DNA of 25,098 bases from an uncultured Microbacterium sp. (lineage in GTDB: Bacteria; Actinomycetota; Actinomycetes; Actinomycetales; Microbacteriaceae). Shown here piece after piece: positions 15,728 to 23,281 of this stretch. How positions within the stretch are numbered: the first letter of the stretch is position 1; each line of letters begins with the position of its first letter. The stretch is taken from positions 1 to 25,098 of the forward strand of contig CALANM010000166.1 in NCBI GenBank assembly GCA_937926065.1. The letters are read 5' to 3'. The position numbers and the translations under genes were made by a program. Below the pieces are notes generated by a model that was not told where the DNA came from, searched no databases, and saw only the letters and a program-made list of their open reading frames with translations.

Positions 15728-16316
15728 GTGGAGCGGATGCGAATGCGCGCGCGCCAGGAGCGCGCCCTGCGCGGCACGGCGGCCGCCGCCGTCGCCTCGA
15801 TGACGGCCGCTGCCGCCCACACTCTGGCCGGAGGCGGCGCTCCCGCGTGGTGGCTCGTTCTGGTCACGACCCTGCTCGCATCGCCCCTCGCGGTGGCGAT
15901 CATCGGACGCGCTCCCACTCGGATCGGCACTGCCGCGGTCGTCGTCCTCGCGCAGGGGCTCCTGCACGTCGCCTTCGCCGCGGTCGGCACGGACGCCCCT
16001 CATGCGGCTCTCGGCCACCACGCGAGCACGGGATCCGTCGCGCTCGCGCTCGGCTCCGGCGGCCACGTGCACCTGACCGCGGGCATGGCGGCGGCGCACC
16101 TCGTCGCCGCAGCCGCCACCGTCGTGCTGCTCTCGCACGGCGAGCGCCTCGTCCGCGCAATCGCGCGGGGCCTGCGGCGCCTCCTGTCGACGGCGCGACC
16201 GTCGCTGCCGCGCGTCCACGCCGTGCCGCAGGCCGCTCACGCGGTTCGCTTGCCGTCGGTCGCCCTCTTCCTGTCTGCTCTGTCTCGCCGAGGTCCCCCC
16301 CGCGCTCGCGCTGTGA
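15728..16316 (+). CDS. Hypothetical membrane protein, apparently frameshifted into ycnI
   Basis: A polytopic membrane protein with about four hydrophobic segments (for example WWLVLVTTLLASPLAVAIIG and GTAAVVVLAQGLLHVAFAAV) and His-rich stretches such as GHHASTG and GGHVHLTAGMAAAHL. Proteins of this kind are found beside YcnI in Actinobacteria, and the ending SRRGPP is typical. In the sequence as given the frame does not stop but continues through a 7-C run (16295-16301) into the ycnI frame, giving one 434-codon reading frame to 17032. With six Cs the frame would read RRGPPALAL and stop at TGA 16314-16316, giving 195 residues. I therefore treat this as a separate gene with an indel or sequencing error. 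The His-rich loops hint at metal handling (inference). Confidence 0.6.
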
Positions 16317-16360
16317 ACAGCCTGCGCACGACTTCGACAGAACACAGAGAGAGACCATTC

Positions 16361-17032
16361 ATGACCCCGACCGCTTCACCGCGCCGTCACGCGCGCCTCA
16401 CCGCCGGCGGCATCGCCCTCGGCGCCACCCTGGTGCTCGCCGCGCCGCTCGCGGCATCCGCCCACGTCCACGTCACACCCGAAGAGTCCGTCGCCGGCGC
16501 GTCGAGCCGCCTGACCTTCTCCTTCAGCCACGGCTGCGAAGGCGCGGCGACGACCGCGCTCGTCTTCACGGTTCCTGACGGCGTCGACGGGATCACGCCC
16601 GTCTACGAGGGAGGCTGGAGCGTCGAGCGCGAGCTCGGCGACGACGGCATCGCGACGCAGGTCGCGTTCACGCCCGCCACGCCCATCGACGACGGCCTGA
16701 GCGCGTCGGTCTCGATGGACGTGATCTTCAGCTCAGCGGCATCCGGCACCGAGGTGGCGTTCCCCGTGCTGCAGAAGTGCGGCGATTCGCAGCACGACTG
16801 GGCACAGGTGGCCGAGGAGGGCCAGGACGCCCACGACCTCGACTCCCCCGCCCCCGTCGTCGCGGTCGGCGAGGCGGCGGAGACCGCGGAACATGGCCAC
16901 GGCGACGACGCACCCGCTCCCGCGGCGGTCGGCGACGGGTCGGATCCTGTCGCGCGCTGGCTGTCTGGCGGCGCGCTCGTCGCGGCCGTCGCAGCCCTCC
17001 TGGTCGCGTTCGTGCGTCGTCGCCGCGCCTGA
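16361..17032 (+). CDS. YcnI family (DUF1775) copper-binding exported membrane protein
   Basis: A 223-residue exported protein. A signal peptide (about 1-39) ends ASA, leaving a mature N-terminus HVHVTPEESVAG. The N-terminal His and the following Glu are the residues of the mono-histidine copper site described for Bacillus YcnI. The DUF1775 beta-sandwich follows (FSHGCEGAATTALVFTVPDGVDG, FPVLQKCGDSQHDWAQ), then an acidic and His-containing linker, one C-terminal transmembrane helix and a basic tail (RRRRA). The ATG at 16361 has its own purine-rich AGAGAGAGA site, so it is a gene in its own right although the upstream frame runs into it. It is followed by a strong terminator. Confidence 0.88.
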   Translation: MTPTASPRRHARLTAGGIALGATLVLAAPLAASAHVHVTPEESVAGASSRLTFSFSHGCEGAATTALVFTVPDGVDGITPVYEGGWSVERELGDDGIATQVAFTPATPIDDGLSASVSMDVIFSSAASGTEVAFPVLQKCGDSQHDWAQVAEEGQDAHDLDSPAPVVAVGEAAETAEHGHGDDAPAPAAVGDGSDPVARWLSGGALVAAVAALLVAFVRRRRA

Positions 17033-17046
17033 CGCTGCACGGCGCA

Positions 17047-17087
17047 AACGGCCGGGCCGTCGCGGCATCCGCTGCGGCCCGGCCGTT
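17047..17087 (+). terminator. Strong hairpin terminator after ycnI
   Basis: AACGGCCGGGCC (17047-17058) and GGCCCGGCCGTT (17076-17087) are perfect 12-bp complements around a 17-base loop. It lies 15 bases after the ycnI stop. There is no U tract, as is usual for GC-rich actinobacterial terminators. It should separate ycnI from the MurE-like gene. Confidence 0.75.
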
Positions 17088-17178
17088 CCCGATCCGGGGC
17101 TCGGGCGTCACCCACCGAGCGCAATCGCGCACGACGAACCCCGCCGAAGCGGCTGCCCGGTGAGAGGATGGTGGGGCC

Positions 17179-18750
17179 ATGGCTGACTATGCGACTCCGC
17201 CCGTGCTGCGCCCCGAGAACCCGGTGGAGCGGCCCCTCGCCGAACTCGCGGAGCGATTCGCCGACCGTGTGATCGGAGACACCGCGGGCGTGTCGGTGCG
17301 CGGCGTCACGCTCGCCACTTCGGACCTGCGGCCCGGTGAGGTCTTCGTCGCGCTGCAGGGAGCCAAGCGTCACGGCGCCGACTTCGCACAGCAGGCAGCC
17401 GGCCAGGGCGCCGTCGCGATCCTCACTGACGAGGCGGGAGCGGCCACAGCCCAGGCGACGGGCCTGCCCGTGCTCGTGCTTGCAGACCCGCGGGCGAGCC
17501 TCGGCGCCGTCTCAGCGTGGGTGTACGGGACCGACACGGACGCTCCGCTGACGTTCGGCATCACGGGCACCAACGGCAAGACGAGCGTCTCGCACCTCAT
17601 CGAAGGGATGCTGCGCGCGCTCGGGCGCACGACGGGACTGTCCTCGACGGCGGAGCGTCACATCGCCGGTCAGGTGATCCCCTCGCGACTCACCACGCCC
17701 GAAGCGTCCGAGATGCACGCACTGCTCGCTCTCATGCGAGAGCGCGGCGTCGACGCGATCATGATCGAGGTGAGCGCTCAGGCGCTCACACGCCACCGCG
17801 TCGACGGAATCGTGTTCGACGTCGCAGGTTTCACGAACCTGACGCACGACCACCTTGACGACTACGGCGATATGGCCACCTATCTCGCAGCCAAGCTCGC
17901 GCTGTTCCAGCCCGATCGCTCGCGTCACGCCGTCGTATGCGTCGACTCGCCCGAGGGGCGCGAGATCGCGGCGCGCAGCGGCGTGCCCGTCACGACCGTC
18001 GTCACCCCGGCCCTCGCCGACGGCGCCGTCGACGCCGACTGGACCGCCGAGCTCATCGACGAGCGCCAGGACGGCACGGCCTTCCGCCTCATGCACCGCG
18101 ACGGCCGGTCGCTCCAGACGACCGTCCCGGTCATCGGTCCGCACATGGCTTCGAACGCGGCCCTCGCGATCGTCATGCTCCTCGAGGCGGGGTTCCCCTG
18201 GCCCGATGTCACCGCCCTCGTCGACGGGCGCCGCATCCCGGCTGAGCTCCCCGGCCGCATCCAGCGAGTCTCCGGCGCGCGCGGCCCTGCCGTCTACATC
18301 GATTTCGCGCACTCGCCCGACGCGTTCGTCAAGACGCTCGAAGCCGTGCGCCACGTCACGCCGGGCCGCATCATCATGGTGACGGCCGCGAACGGCGACC
18401 GTGACGTGACCAAGCGCGCCGACATGGGAAGCACCGCCGTGCTCGGCAGCGACGTGCTGGTGATCACGGATCAGCATCCGCGGTCGGAGGACCCCGCGCT
18501 CATCCGGGCCGCCCTCATCGAAGGTGCGCGCGCCGCCCGGCCCGACGCGGAGATCCACGAGTGCACCCCACCTGAGAAGGCGATCGAGTTCGCGGTGTCG
18601 CTCGCGGGCGACGGGGATGCTGTGCTGTGGGCAGGTCCGGGCCACCAGCGGTACCGCGAGATCCAGGGTGTGCGCACCCCGTTCGACGCGCCCGGTCTCG
18701 CGCGCGACGCGCTCCGCAGAGCCGGCTGGCCCGCCGACGACGCGAGCTGA
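17179..18750 (+). CDS. MurE-like Mur ligase with non-canonical amino-acid site
   Basis: A 523-residue Mur ligase: an N-terminal UDP-binding domain (about 1-120), an ATP-grasping central domain with GITGTNGKTS (127-136) and the carbamylated-Lys position Lys229 in LAAKLALF, and a C-terminal ligase domain. MurE adds the third amino acid (meso-DAP, Lys and others) to UDP-MurNAc-dipeptide. Two specificity regions differ: the DNPR motif of DAP enzymes is DQHPR (431-435), and AGKGHE is AGPGHQ (485-490). The usual GCGGDRD is TAANGDRD. This predicts a residue other than DAP, or a different acceptor. Microbacteriaceae have group B peptidoglycan, with Lys, ornithine, diaminobutyrate or homoserine at position 3, which would fit. 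It is outside any dcw cluster, converges on dxr, and may be a second MurE. Confidence 0.82.
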   Translation: MADYATPPVLRPENPVERPLAELAERFADRVIGDTAGVSVRGVTLATSDLRPGEVFVALQGAKRHGADFAQQAAGQGAVAILTDEAGAATAQATGLPVLVLADPRASLGAVSAWVYGTDTDAPLTFGITGTNGKTSVSHLIEGMLRALGRTTGLSSTAERHIAGQVIPSRLTTPEASEMHALLALMRERGVDAIMIEVSAQALTRHRVDGIVFDVAGFTNLTHDHLDDYGDMATYLAAKLALFQPDRSRHAVVCVDSPEGREIAARSGVPVTTVVTPALADGAVDADWTAELIDERQDGTAFRLMHRDGRSLQTTVPVIGPHMASNAALAIVMLLEAGFPWPDVTALVDGRRIPAELPGRIQRVSGARGPAVYIDFAHSPDAFVKTLEAVRHVTPGRIIMVTAANGDRDVTKRADMGSTAVLGSDVLVITDQHPRSEDPALIRAALIEGARAARPDAEIHECTPPEKAIEFAVSLAGDGDAVLWAGPGHQRYREIQGVRTPFDAPGLARDALRRAGWPADDAS

Positions 18751-18765
18751 CCGCGTGCCGTCGCG

Positions 18766-19848
18766 TCAGGCGGCGGCGATCAGCCGGTCGGCCTCGGCGC
18801 GCGCCCAGCGCTCTGCCTCGGCGAGGCTCTCGCGGGTCAGCTCGCGCGGAGCATCGTGGCGGTCGACGACACGTGCGACCGTGTCGACGATGCCGAGGAA
18901 GCTCAGTGCACCATCGTGGAAGGCGTCGACGGCCTGCTCATTGGCCGCGTTGAACACCGCCGGATAGGTGCCGCCTGCGCGTCCCACCCGTTTGGCGAGG
19001 TCGACAGCCGGGAACGCGGCCGCGTCGAGGGGCTCGAATGTCCACGCTGTCGCGCGGCTCCAGTCGAGGGGCGCGCCCACGCCCGCCACGCGATGCGGCC
19101 AGTCGAGCCCGAGCGAGATCGGAAGCCGCATGTCGGGCGGCGACGCCTGGGCGATCGTCGACCCGTCGACGAACTCGACCATCGAATGCACGACCGACTG
19201 CGGATGCACGACGACATCGATCGCGTCGTAGTCGACGTCGAACAGCAGGTGCGCCTCGATCACCTCGAGGCCCTTGTTGACGAGCGTCGCCGAGTTCGTC
19301 GTGACGACCCGCCCCATGTCCCACGTCGGGTGCGCGAGGGCCTGCGCCGGCGTCACTTCGCCGAGCTCGTCGCGCGTGCGACCTCTGAACGGCCCTCCCG
19401 ATGCCGTCAGCACGAGCCGGCGGACCTCGGCGTGCTCACCGCTGCGAAGCGACTGCGCGATCGCCGAGTGCTCCGAGTCGACCGGCACGATCTGGCCCGG
19501 AGCGGCGAGCGCCGTGACGAGATCTCCCCCGACGATGAGCGACTCCTTGTTGGCGAGAGCCAGCGTGCGCCCCGTCTCCAGCGCGGCGAGGGTGGGCCCG
19601 AGTCCGACCGAGCCGGTGATGCCGTTGAGCACGACGTCGGCATCGACCGACCGCACGAGCCGTTCGGCGTCGTCGGCTCCGAGAGCCGTCTCGGTCACAC
19701 CGAACTCGGCTGCCTGCGCGGCGAGTCCCTCACGGTCGGTGCCGGCCGCGAGGCCCACCACCTCGAAGCGGTCGCGCCGCGTGCGGATGACGTCGAGCGC
19801 CTGAGTCCCGATCGAACCAGTGGAGCCGAGGATCAGAACACGCCGCAT
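18766..19848 (-). CDS. dxr: 1-deoxy-D-xylulose 5-phosphate reductoisomerase
   Basis: A 360-residue NADPH enzyme that makes 2-C-methyl-D-erythritol 4-phosphate, the first committed step of the MEP isoprenoid pathway. The Rossmann motif GSTGSIG is at residues 8-14. The catalytic-loop and metal region is visible in NKESLIVGG, PVDSEHSAI and LTASGGPF, and TWDMGRVVTTNSATLVNKGLEV follows. The C-terminal helical domain contains FNAANEQAVDAF. Length is standard. The ATG at 19848 is preceded at 6 bases by TAGGCT, so it may be transcribed leaderless from the short gap after the FKBP gene (17 bases) as well as by read-through. Its pathway partner ispG lies about 6.5 kb downstream on the same strand. Confidence 0.97.
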   Translation of the reverse strand: MRRVLILGSTGSIGTQALDVIRTRRDRFEVVGLAAGTDREGLAAQAAEFGVTETALGADDAERLVRSVDADVVLNGITGSVGLGPTLAALETGRTLALANKESLIVGGDLVTALAAPGQIVPVDSEHSAIAQSLRSGEHAEVRRLVLTASGGPFRGRTRDELGEVTPAQALAHPTWDMGRVVTTNSATLVNKGLEVIEAHLLFDVDYDAIDVVVHPQSVVHSMVEFVDGSTIAQASPPDMRLPISLGLDWPHRVAGVGAPLDWSRATAWTFEPLDAAAFPAVDLAKRVGRAGGTYPAVFNAANEQAVDAFHDGALSFLGIVDTVARVVDRHDAPRELTRESLAEAERWARAEADRLIAAA

Positions 19849-19854
19849 ACCGCC

Positions 19855-19860
19855 AGCCTA
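19855..19860 (-). promoter_or_regulatory. Leaderless -10 hexamer for dxr
   Basis: TAGGCT on the minus strand lies exactly 6 bases before the dxr ATG, inside the 17-base gap after the FKBP stop codon. Its -35 region would fall within the FKBP coding end. Confidence 0.5.
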
Positions 19861-19865
19861 GAAGG

Positions 19866-20831
19866 TCACTCCGCTTCGACGTGCTGGGCGCCGAGGATGT
19901 CGACGACGAACACGAGGGTCTCGCCCTTGAGGTCTTCCTCGTTGATCTCGCCCTCGCCGTAGCCGTCGGCCGGCGGGATCACGACGAGCGCCTGCGATCC
20001 GACCTTGAAGCCGTCGAGTGCCTTCTGGAAGCCGGTCACGAAGCCGGTGGTCTGGCCGGTGTAGGGAGACTTGCCGTTCCAGGTCTCGTCGAAGACCTCG
20101 CCGTTCGACCAGCGCACGCCGGAGTACTGGATGAGCACGTAGTCACCCGACTGCACCTCGTAGCCGTCGCCCTCCTTGAGCGTCGCGACCTGGGTCTCGG
20201 TCGGCGCCTCGGCATCCGGGATCTCGATCGTCGGAGCGCCGTCGTCGGCGAGCGTCACGGCAGGCATTCCCTCGACCGGCTCCTGCGGCTCGCCCCACGC
20301 GGCGGTCGGCACGACGCCCAGCAGGTCGAGCACGTACACCTCGGCGCCGATCGCCTCGGTCGTGTCGGTGGCGGGGGTCTCCGGGAACGCGGCCGCCACA
20401 CGGGTGCCGGGGGCGTTGCAGCCGAGGATCTGACCCAGCGGGTTGTCGGCCGAGATCTGCGACGGCAGGAGCTGACCCGGCTCGTAGCCGATCGTGACGA
20501 GCTCCTCACCCGACTCGGCGCTGTACGCCGCCAGCGCGTACTGCACATAGTCGCCGGCCTGCGTGGGCTCGCCGTCGCCCTCGTCGAGGACGGTGGCCTG
20601 CAGTTCGCTGACCTCCAGGGGCGCATCGAAACTGACCTGGGGCGCGTCGCCCGCGTCGCCTTCGACCTCGACCGCCTCCGAGGCGGAGCCCGACGGCGCG
20701 ATCGCGCCGCAGAGGTCTGCCGACGCCGTCGAGGTCGCCGTGGGGTCGGGGGTGCTCGACCCGGTGCAGCCGGCGAGCAGGAGCGCCGAAGCGGCGACGA
20801 TGGACACGGTGGCAAACGGGCGCAGACGCAC
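19866..20831 (-). CDS. FKBP-type peptidyl-prolyl isomerase lipoprotein
   Basis: A 321-residue exported lipoprotein. The signal MRLRPFATVSIVAASALLLAGC has lipobox LLAGC, and a Ser/Thr/Pro linker follows. Two FKBP-like domains are visible. The first (about residues 75-175) is diverged; the second (about 215-320) has the classical GDYVLIQYSGVRWSNGEVFD, FVTGFQKALDGFKVGSQALVVIPPADGYG and VFVVDILGAQ segments that form the proline-isomerase pocket. It should help fold proteins outside the membrane. The GTG start at 20831 has GAGG 7 bases upstream. It precedes dxr on the same strand by 17 bases. Confidence 0.92.
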   Translation of the reverse strand: MRLRPFATVSIVAASALLLAGCTGSSTPDPTATSTASADLCGAIAPSGSASEAVEVEGDAGDAPQVSFDAPLEVSELQATVLDEGDGEPTQAGDYVQYALAAYSAESGEELVTIGYEPGQLLPSQISADNPLGQILGCNAPGTRVAAAFPETPATDTTEAIGAEVYVLDLLGVVPTAAWGEPQEPVEGMPAVTLADDGAPTIEIPDAEAPTETQVATLKEGDGYEVQSGDYVLIQYSGVRWSNGEVFDETWNGKSPYTGQTTGFVTGFQKALDGFKVGSQALVVIPPADGYGEGEINEEDLKGETLVFVVDILGAQHVEAE

Positions 20832-20912
20832 GGGGGGACCTCACGGGAAAGGGACGATGTCGGTCCATCCTTTCGCACTTTCTTCTGTCTGGGCTGTGAA
20901 GGCGGGACCCAG

Positions 20913-20926
20913 GCGGGCATGCCCGC
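20913..20926. repeat. Perfect palindrome near the acyltransferase promoter
   Basis: GCGGGCATGCCCGC equals its reverse complement. It overlaps where the -35 element of the acyltransferase promoter would lie (-10 at 20946-20951), in the 126-base divergent gap with the FKBP gene. It is a candidate operator. Confidence 0.4.
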
Positions 20927-20945
20927 GACGGAATGGATTCGGGAG

Positions 20946-20951
20946 TAACCT
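20946..20951 (+). promoter_or_regulatory. Leaderless -10 hexamer for the acyltransferase gene
   Basis: TAACCT lies exactly 6 bases before the GTG at 20958. No Shine-Dalgarno is present. Confidence 0.5.
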
Positions 20952-20957
20952 CGTCTG

Positions 20958-21737
20958 GTGACCGAAGCGCAGACGCCTGACCCCACGTCGGCGTCCCCCT
21001 CCTCGGAGGAGGTCTCCGGCGTCGGCCTCACCTACTTCATCGGACGATGGGTCGTCGCGCCCTTGGCACGCCTCATCTGGCGCCCTCGCATCGAGGGAGC
21101 GTCGCACATGCCCCGCAAGGGCCCCGTCATCCTCGCCAGCAACCACCTGTCGTTCATCGACTCGTTCGTCATCCCGATGTTCGCGCCCCGCCCCGTGTAC
21201 TTCCTCGCGAAGTCCTCGTACTTCGAAGGCAAGGGCATCGCAGGCTGGTTCAGTCGGCAGTTCTTCACCGCGATCGGAGCGACGCCCGTGCAGCGCGGCG
21301 CTGGCCAGGCGGCCCTCGACGCCCTCGACCAGCAGCGGCGCATCCTGCAGTCCGGCCGGGCGATCGCGCTCTACCCCGAGGGCACCCGCTCACTCGACGG
21401 CCGTCTCTACAAGGGCCGCACCGGCGTCGCGTTCCTCGCGCTCGAGACCGGCGCCCAGGTGGTGCCCGTCGGTCTCATCGGCACGAACGACGCGATGCCG
21501 GTCGGAGCGAAGTGGCCGCGCCTGAAGCCGCGCGTGACGATCCGCTACGGCGAGCCCCTCGACCTGTCCCACCACGGTCCGGCGTCGTCGGGTCGTGCCC
21601 GTCGGCACGCGACCGACGAGATCATGGCCGCGATCCACGCGCTGTCGGGCCAGGAGCTTGCCGGCGCTTACAACGAGGCGCCGGCGCAGAACCCCGTCGA
21701 GCGCATCAGGCAGGCGCTGCCGCACGAGCGCCGCTGA
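20958..21737 (+). CDS. 1-acyl-sn-glycerol-3-phosphate acyltransferase (PlsC-like)
   Basis: A 259-residue membrane-associated acyltransferase of the PlsC family. The catalytic HX4D motif is His63-Asp68 in SNHLSFIDS, and the glycerol-3-phosphate-binding YPEGTRS is at 139-145. A VPVGLIGTNDAMPVG segment is the fourth conserved block. The family makes phosphatidic acid from lysophosphatidic acid, the step before phospholipid headgroup assembly. A weak hydrophobic stretch near 25-40 may anchor it to the membrane. It starts with GTG at a putative leaderless promoter. It converges on the OsmC gene with a 6-base gap. Exact acyl acceptor is not determinable here. Confidence 0.92.
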   Translation: MTEAQTPDPTSASPSSEEVSGVGLTYFIGRWVVAPLARLIWRPRIEGASHMPRKGPVILASNHLSFIDSFVIPMFAPRPVYFLAKSSYFEGKGIAGWFSRQFFTAIGATPVQRGAGQAALDALDQQRRILQSGRAIALYPEGTRSLDGRLYKGRTGVAFLALETGAQVVPVGLIGTNDAMPVGAKWPRLKPRVTIRYGEPLDLSHHGPASSGRARRHATDEIMAAIHALSGQELAGAYNEAPAQNPVERIRQALPHERR

Positions 21738-21743
21738 CCGCTC

Positions 21744-22214
21744 TCACGCGACGGTGATCGTCGCCTCGTGCCGCACGGGGAAGTTCACGCTGTTGGCGAT
21801 GAAGCACCACTCGTGCGCCTGCTCGTGGGCGGCGGCGGCGGCATCCCTCATCGACTCCTCGGCGACGACGACCGTCGGGCGCAGCACCACTTCGGTGAAT
21901 GCTCCCCCGCCGCGGCCGTCTTCGACCATGGTTCCCGTCGCGTGGTCGGTGTACGAGACGACCACGACGCCGGTCGTGACGCACGCGTGGAGATAGGACA
22001 GCAGGTGGCACTCCGAGAGGGCGGCCAGCAGCAGGTCCTCCGGGTTCCAGCGAGCCGGGTCGCCGCGGAACGGCCTGTCGCTGGATGCCAGGAGGTCGGG
22101 TTTGCCGTCGATCGACAGCGTGACGGCGCGGTCGTAGTCGCGGTAGCCGCTCGTCCCGGTCCCCCGGTTTCCCGTCCAGGTGGTCTCGACTGTGTAGTGG
22201 TGTTCCCCGATCAC
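21744..22214 (-). CDS. OsmC/Ohr family protein
   Basis: A 156-residue protein of the OsmC fold, peroxidases that reduce organic hydroperoxides using a cysteine pair. One redox Cys is in LLAALSECHLLSYLHAC, with the partner in HEWCFIANSVNFPV near the C-terminus. The N-terminal segment HHYTVETTWTGNRGTGTSGYRD and the central PEDLLLAALSE are typical of the YhfA-like actinobacterial subgroup. The GTG at 22214 has CAGACT 6 bases upstream, so a leaderless mRNA is plausible. It is divergent from the asparaginase gene with only 51 bases between start codons. Confidence 0.9.
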   Translation of the reverse strand: MIGEHHYTVETTWTGNRGTGTSGYRDYDRAVTLSIDGKPDLLASSDRPFRGDPARWNPEDLLLAALSECHLLSYLHACVTTGVVVVSYTDHATGTMVEDGRGGGAFTEVVLRPTVVVAEESMRDAAAAAHEQAHEWCFIANSVNFPVRHEATITVA

Positions 22215-22220
22215 ACGGTC

Positions 22221-22226
22221 AGTCTG
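22221..22226 (-). promoter_or_regulatory. Possible leaderless -10 hexamer for the OsmC gene
   Basis: CAGACT on the minus strand precedes the GTG at 22214 by exactly 6 bases. The first base is C rather than T. Confidence 0.35.
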
Positions 22227-22230
22227 CCAT

Positions 22231-22242
22231 CGGTCGGGACCG
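22231..22242. promoter_or_regulatory. Dyad between divergent OsmC and asparaginase promoters
   Basis: CGGTC-GG-GACCG is symmetric except for its two central bases and sits between the two divergent -10 hexamers. It could be an operator that controls both genes. Position is the only support. Confidence 0.35.
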
Positions 22243-22252
22243 TGCGCGGCGA

Positions 22253-22258
22253 TAGGCT
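22253..22258 (+). promoter_or_regulatory. Leaderless -10 hexamer for the asparaginase gene
   Basis: TAGGCT lies 7 bases before the GTG at 22266, matching the arrangement at ispG. Confidence 0.5.
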
Positions 22259-22265
22259 GGACGTC

Positions 22266-23255
22266 GTGACGCAGACCTTCTCCGTGTCCTCCGCCGTCGA
22301 GCTGGCGGTCGTCGAGCGCAATGGCTTCATCGAGTCGCGGCACAGCGGATCCGCCGTCGTCGTCGACCCCGACGGGGTCGTGATCGACTCGCGCGGTGAC
22401 GTCGACTCGCCGATCCTTCCTCGCTCGAGCCTCAAGCCCCTGCAGGCGCTCGCGTGCGCGACCGCGGGCGCGCCCCTGGACGGCGAGCGCCTCGCATTGG
22501 CGACGGCGAGCCACTCGGGAACCGACAGGCACGTCGGGGTCGTACGCGAAGTGCTGGACGCAGCCGGACTCGACGAGTCGGCGCTGCAGTGCCCGCCGGC
22601 GTGGCCGGGCGACACCGCGACGCGTGATCAGCTCGTGCGTGACGGCGACGAGCCGGCGCGCGTGCGCATGAACTGCTCCGGCAAGCACGCCGCGATGCTG
22701 CTCACCTGCACCGTCAACGGGTGGGACCCGTCGACCTACCTGGATCCGTCGCATCCCCTCCAGGCGCACATCCGCGAGGTGGTGGAGCGGCTGACGGGCT
22801 CGAAGGTCGCCGCGACGGCCGTCGACGGCTGCGGCGCTCCCGTGCACGCGATGAGCCTGACAGGGCTGGTGCGCGCGATCCATCGGATCGGCACGTCGTC
22901 GGAGCGGTCGCCATTCGCGCTGCATCGGCTCGCGGGCACCCTCGTGCGCACCGTGCGCGAGAATCCGTGGGCGATCGACGGGCCCGGCCGGCCCGACACG
23001 ATCGCGATCGAGCGACTCGGCGTGTTCGCCAAGGGCGGCGCCGAGGGCGTGATGGTGATGGTGGCCCCGAACGGCACGACGACGGCGCTCAAGGTGCTCG
23101 ACGGCAACGGGCGTGCGGCGACGGCGATCGCGCTCCGACTGCTCGAGAGGCACGGGGCTCTGGCATCCGCTGATGTGGCGGCCACACTCGCACAGCTTCC
23201 GCTGACGGTGACCGGCGGCGGACAGGACGTCGGAGCGATCCGCCCGACCGTGTAG
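22266..23255 (+). CDS. L-asparaginase of the Rhizobium etli AnsA (ReAV) type
   Basis: A 329-residue protein of the asparaginase family typified by Rhizobium etli ReAV, unrelated in sequence to E. coli-type asparaginases. It hydrolyses asparagine to aspartate and ammonia. The Ser-X-X-Lys catalytic motif is Ser54-Lys57 (PRSSLKPLQA). The zinc-site residues are Cys137 and Lys140 in MNCSGKHAAML and Cys189 in VDGCGAPV, equivalent to Cys135, Lys138 and Cys189 of ReAV. The GTG start was chosen because the open frame upstream runs antisense to OsmC, and TAGGCT is 7 bases before it. It is followed by alanine dehydrogenase 26 bases downstream, so the two are probably one operon for amino-acid nitrogen use. 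Confidence 0.9.
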   Translation: MTQTFSVSSAVELAVVERNGFIESRHSGSAVVVDPDGVVIDSRGDVDSPILPRSSLKPLQALACATAGAPLDGERLALATASHSGTDRHVGVVREVLDAAGLDESALQCPPAWPGDTATRDQLVRDGDEPARVRMNCSGKHAAMLLTCTVNGWDPSTYLDPSHPLQAHIREVVERLTGSKVAATAVDGCGAPVHAMSLTGLVRAIHRIGTSSERSPFALHRLAGTLVRTVRENPWAIDGPGRPDTIAIERLGVFAKGGAEGVMVMVAPNGTTTALKVLDGNGRAATAIALRLLERHGALASADVAATLAQLPLTVTGGGQDVGAIRPTV

Positions 23256-23281
23256 CCCCGTCTCGGGGCGGGAGGACATCA

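Noticed and set aside
18856..19962. 368-codon plus-strand frame opposite dxr
   Set aside because: Shadow of dxr; no motif.
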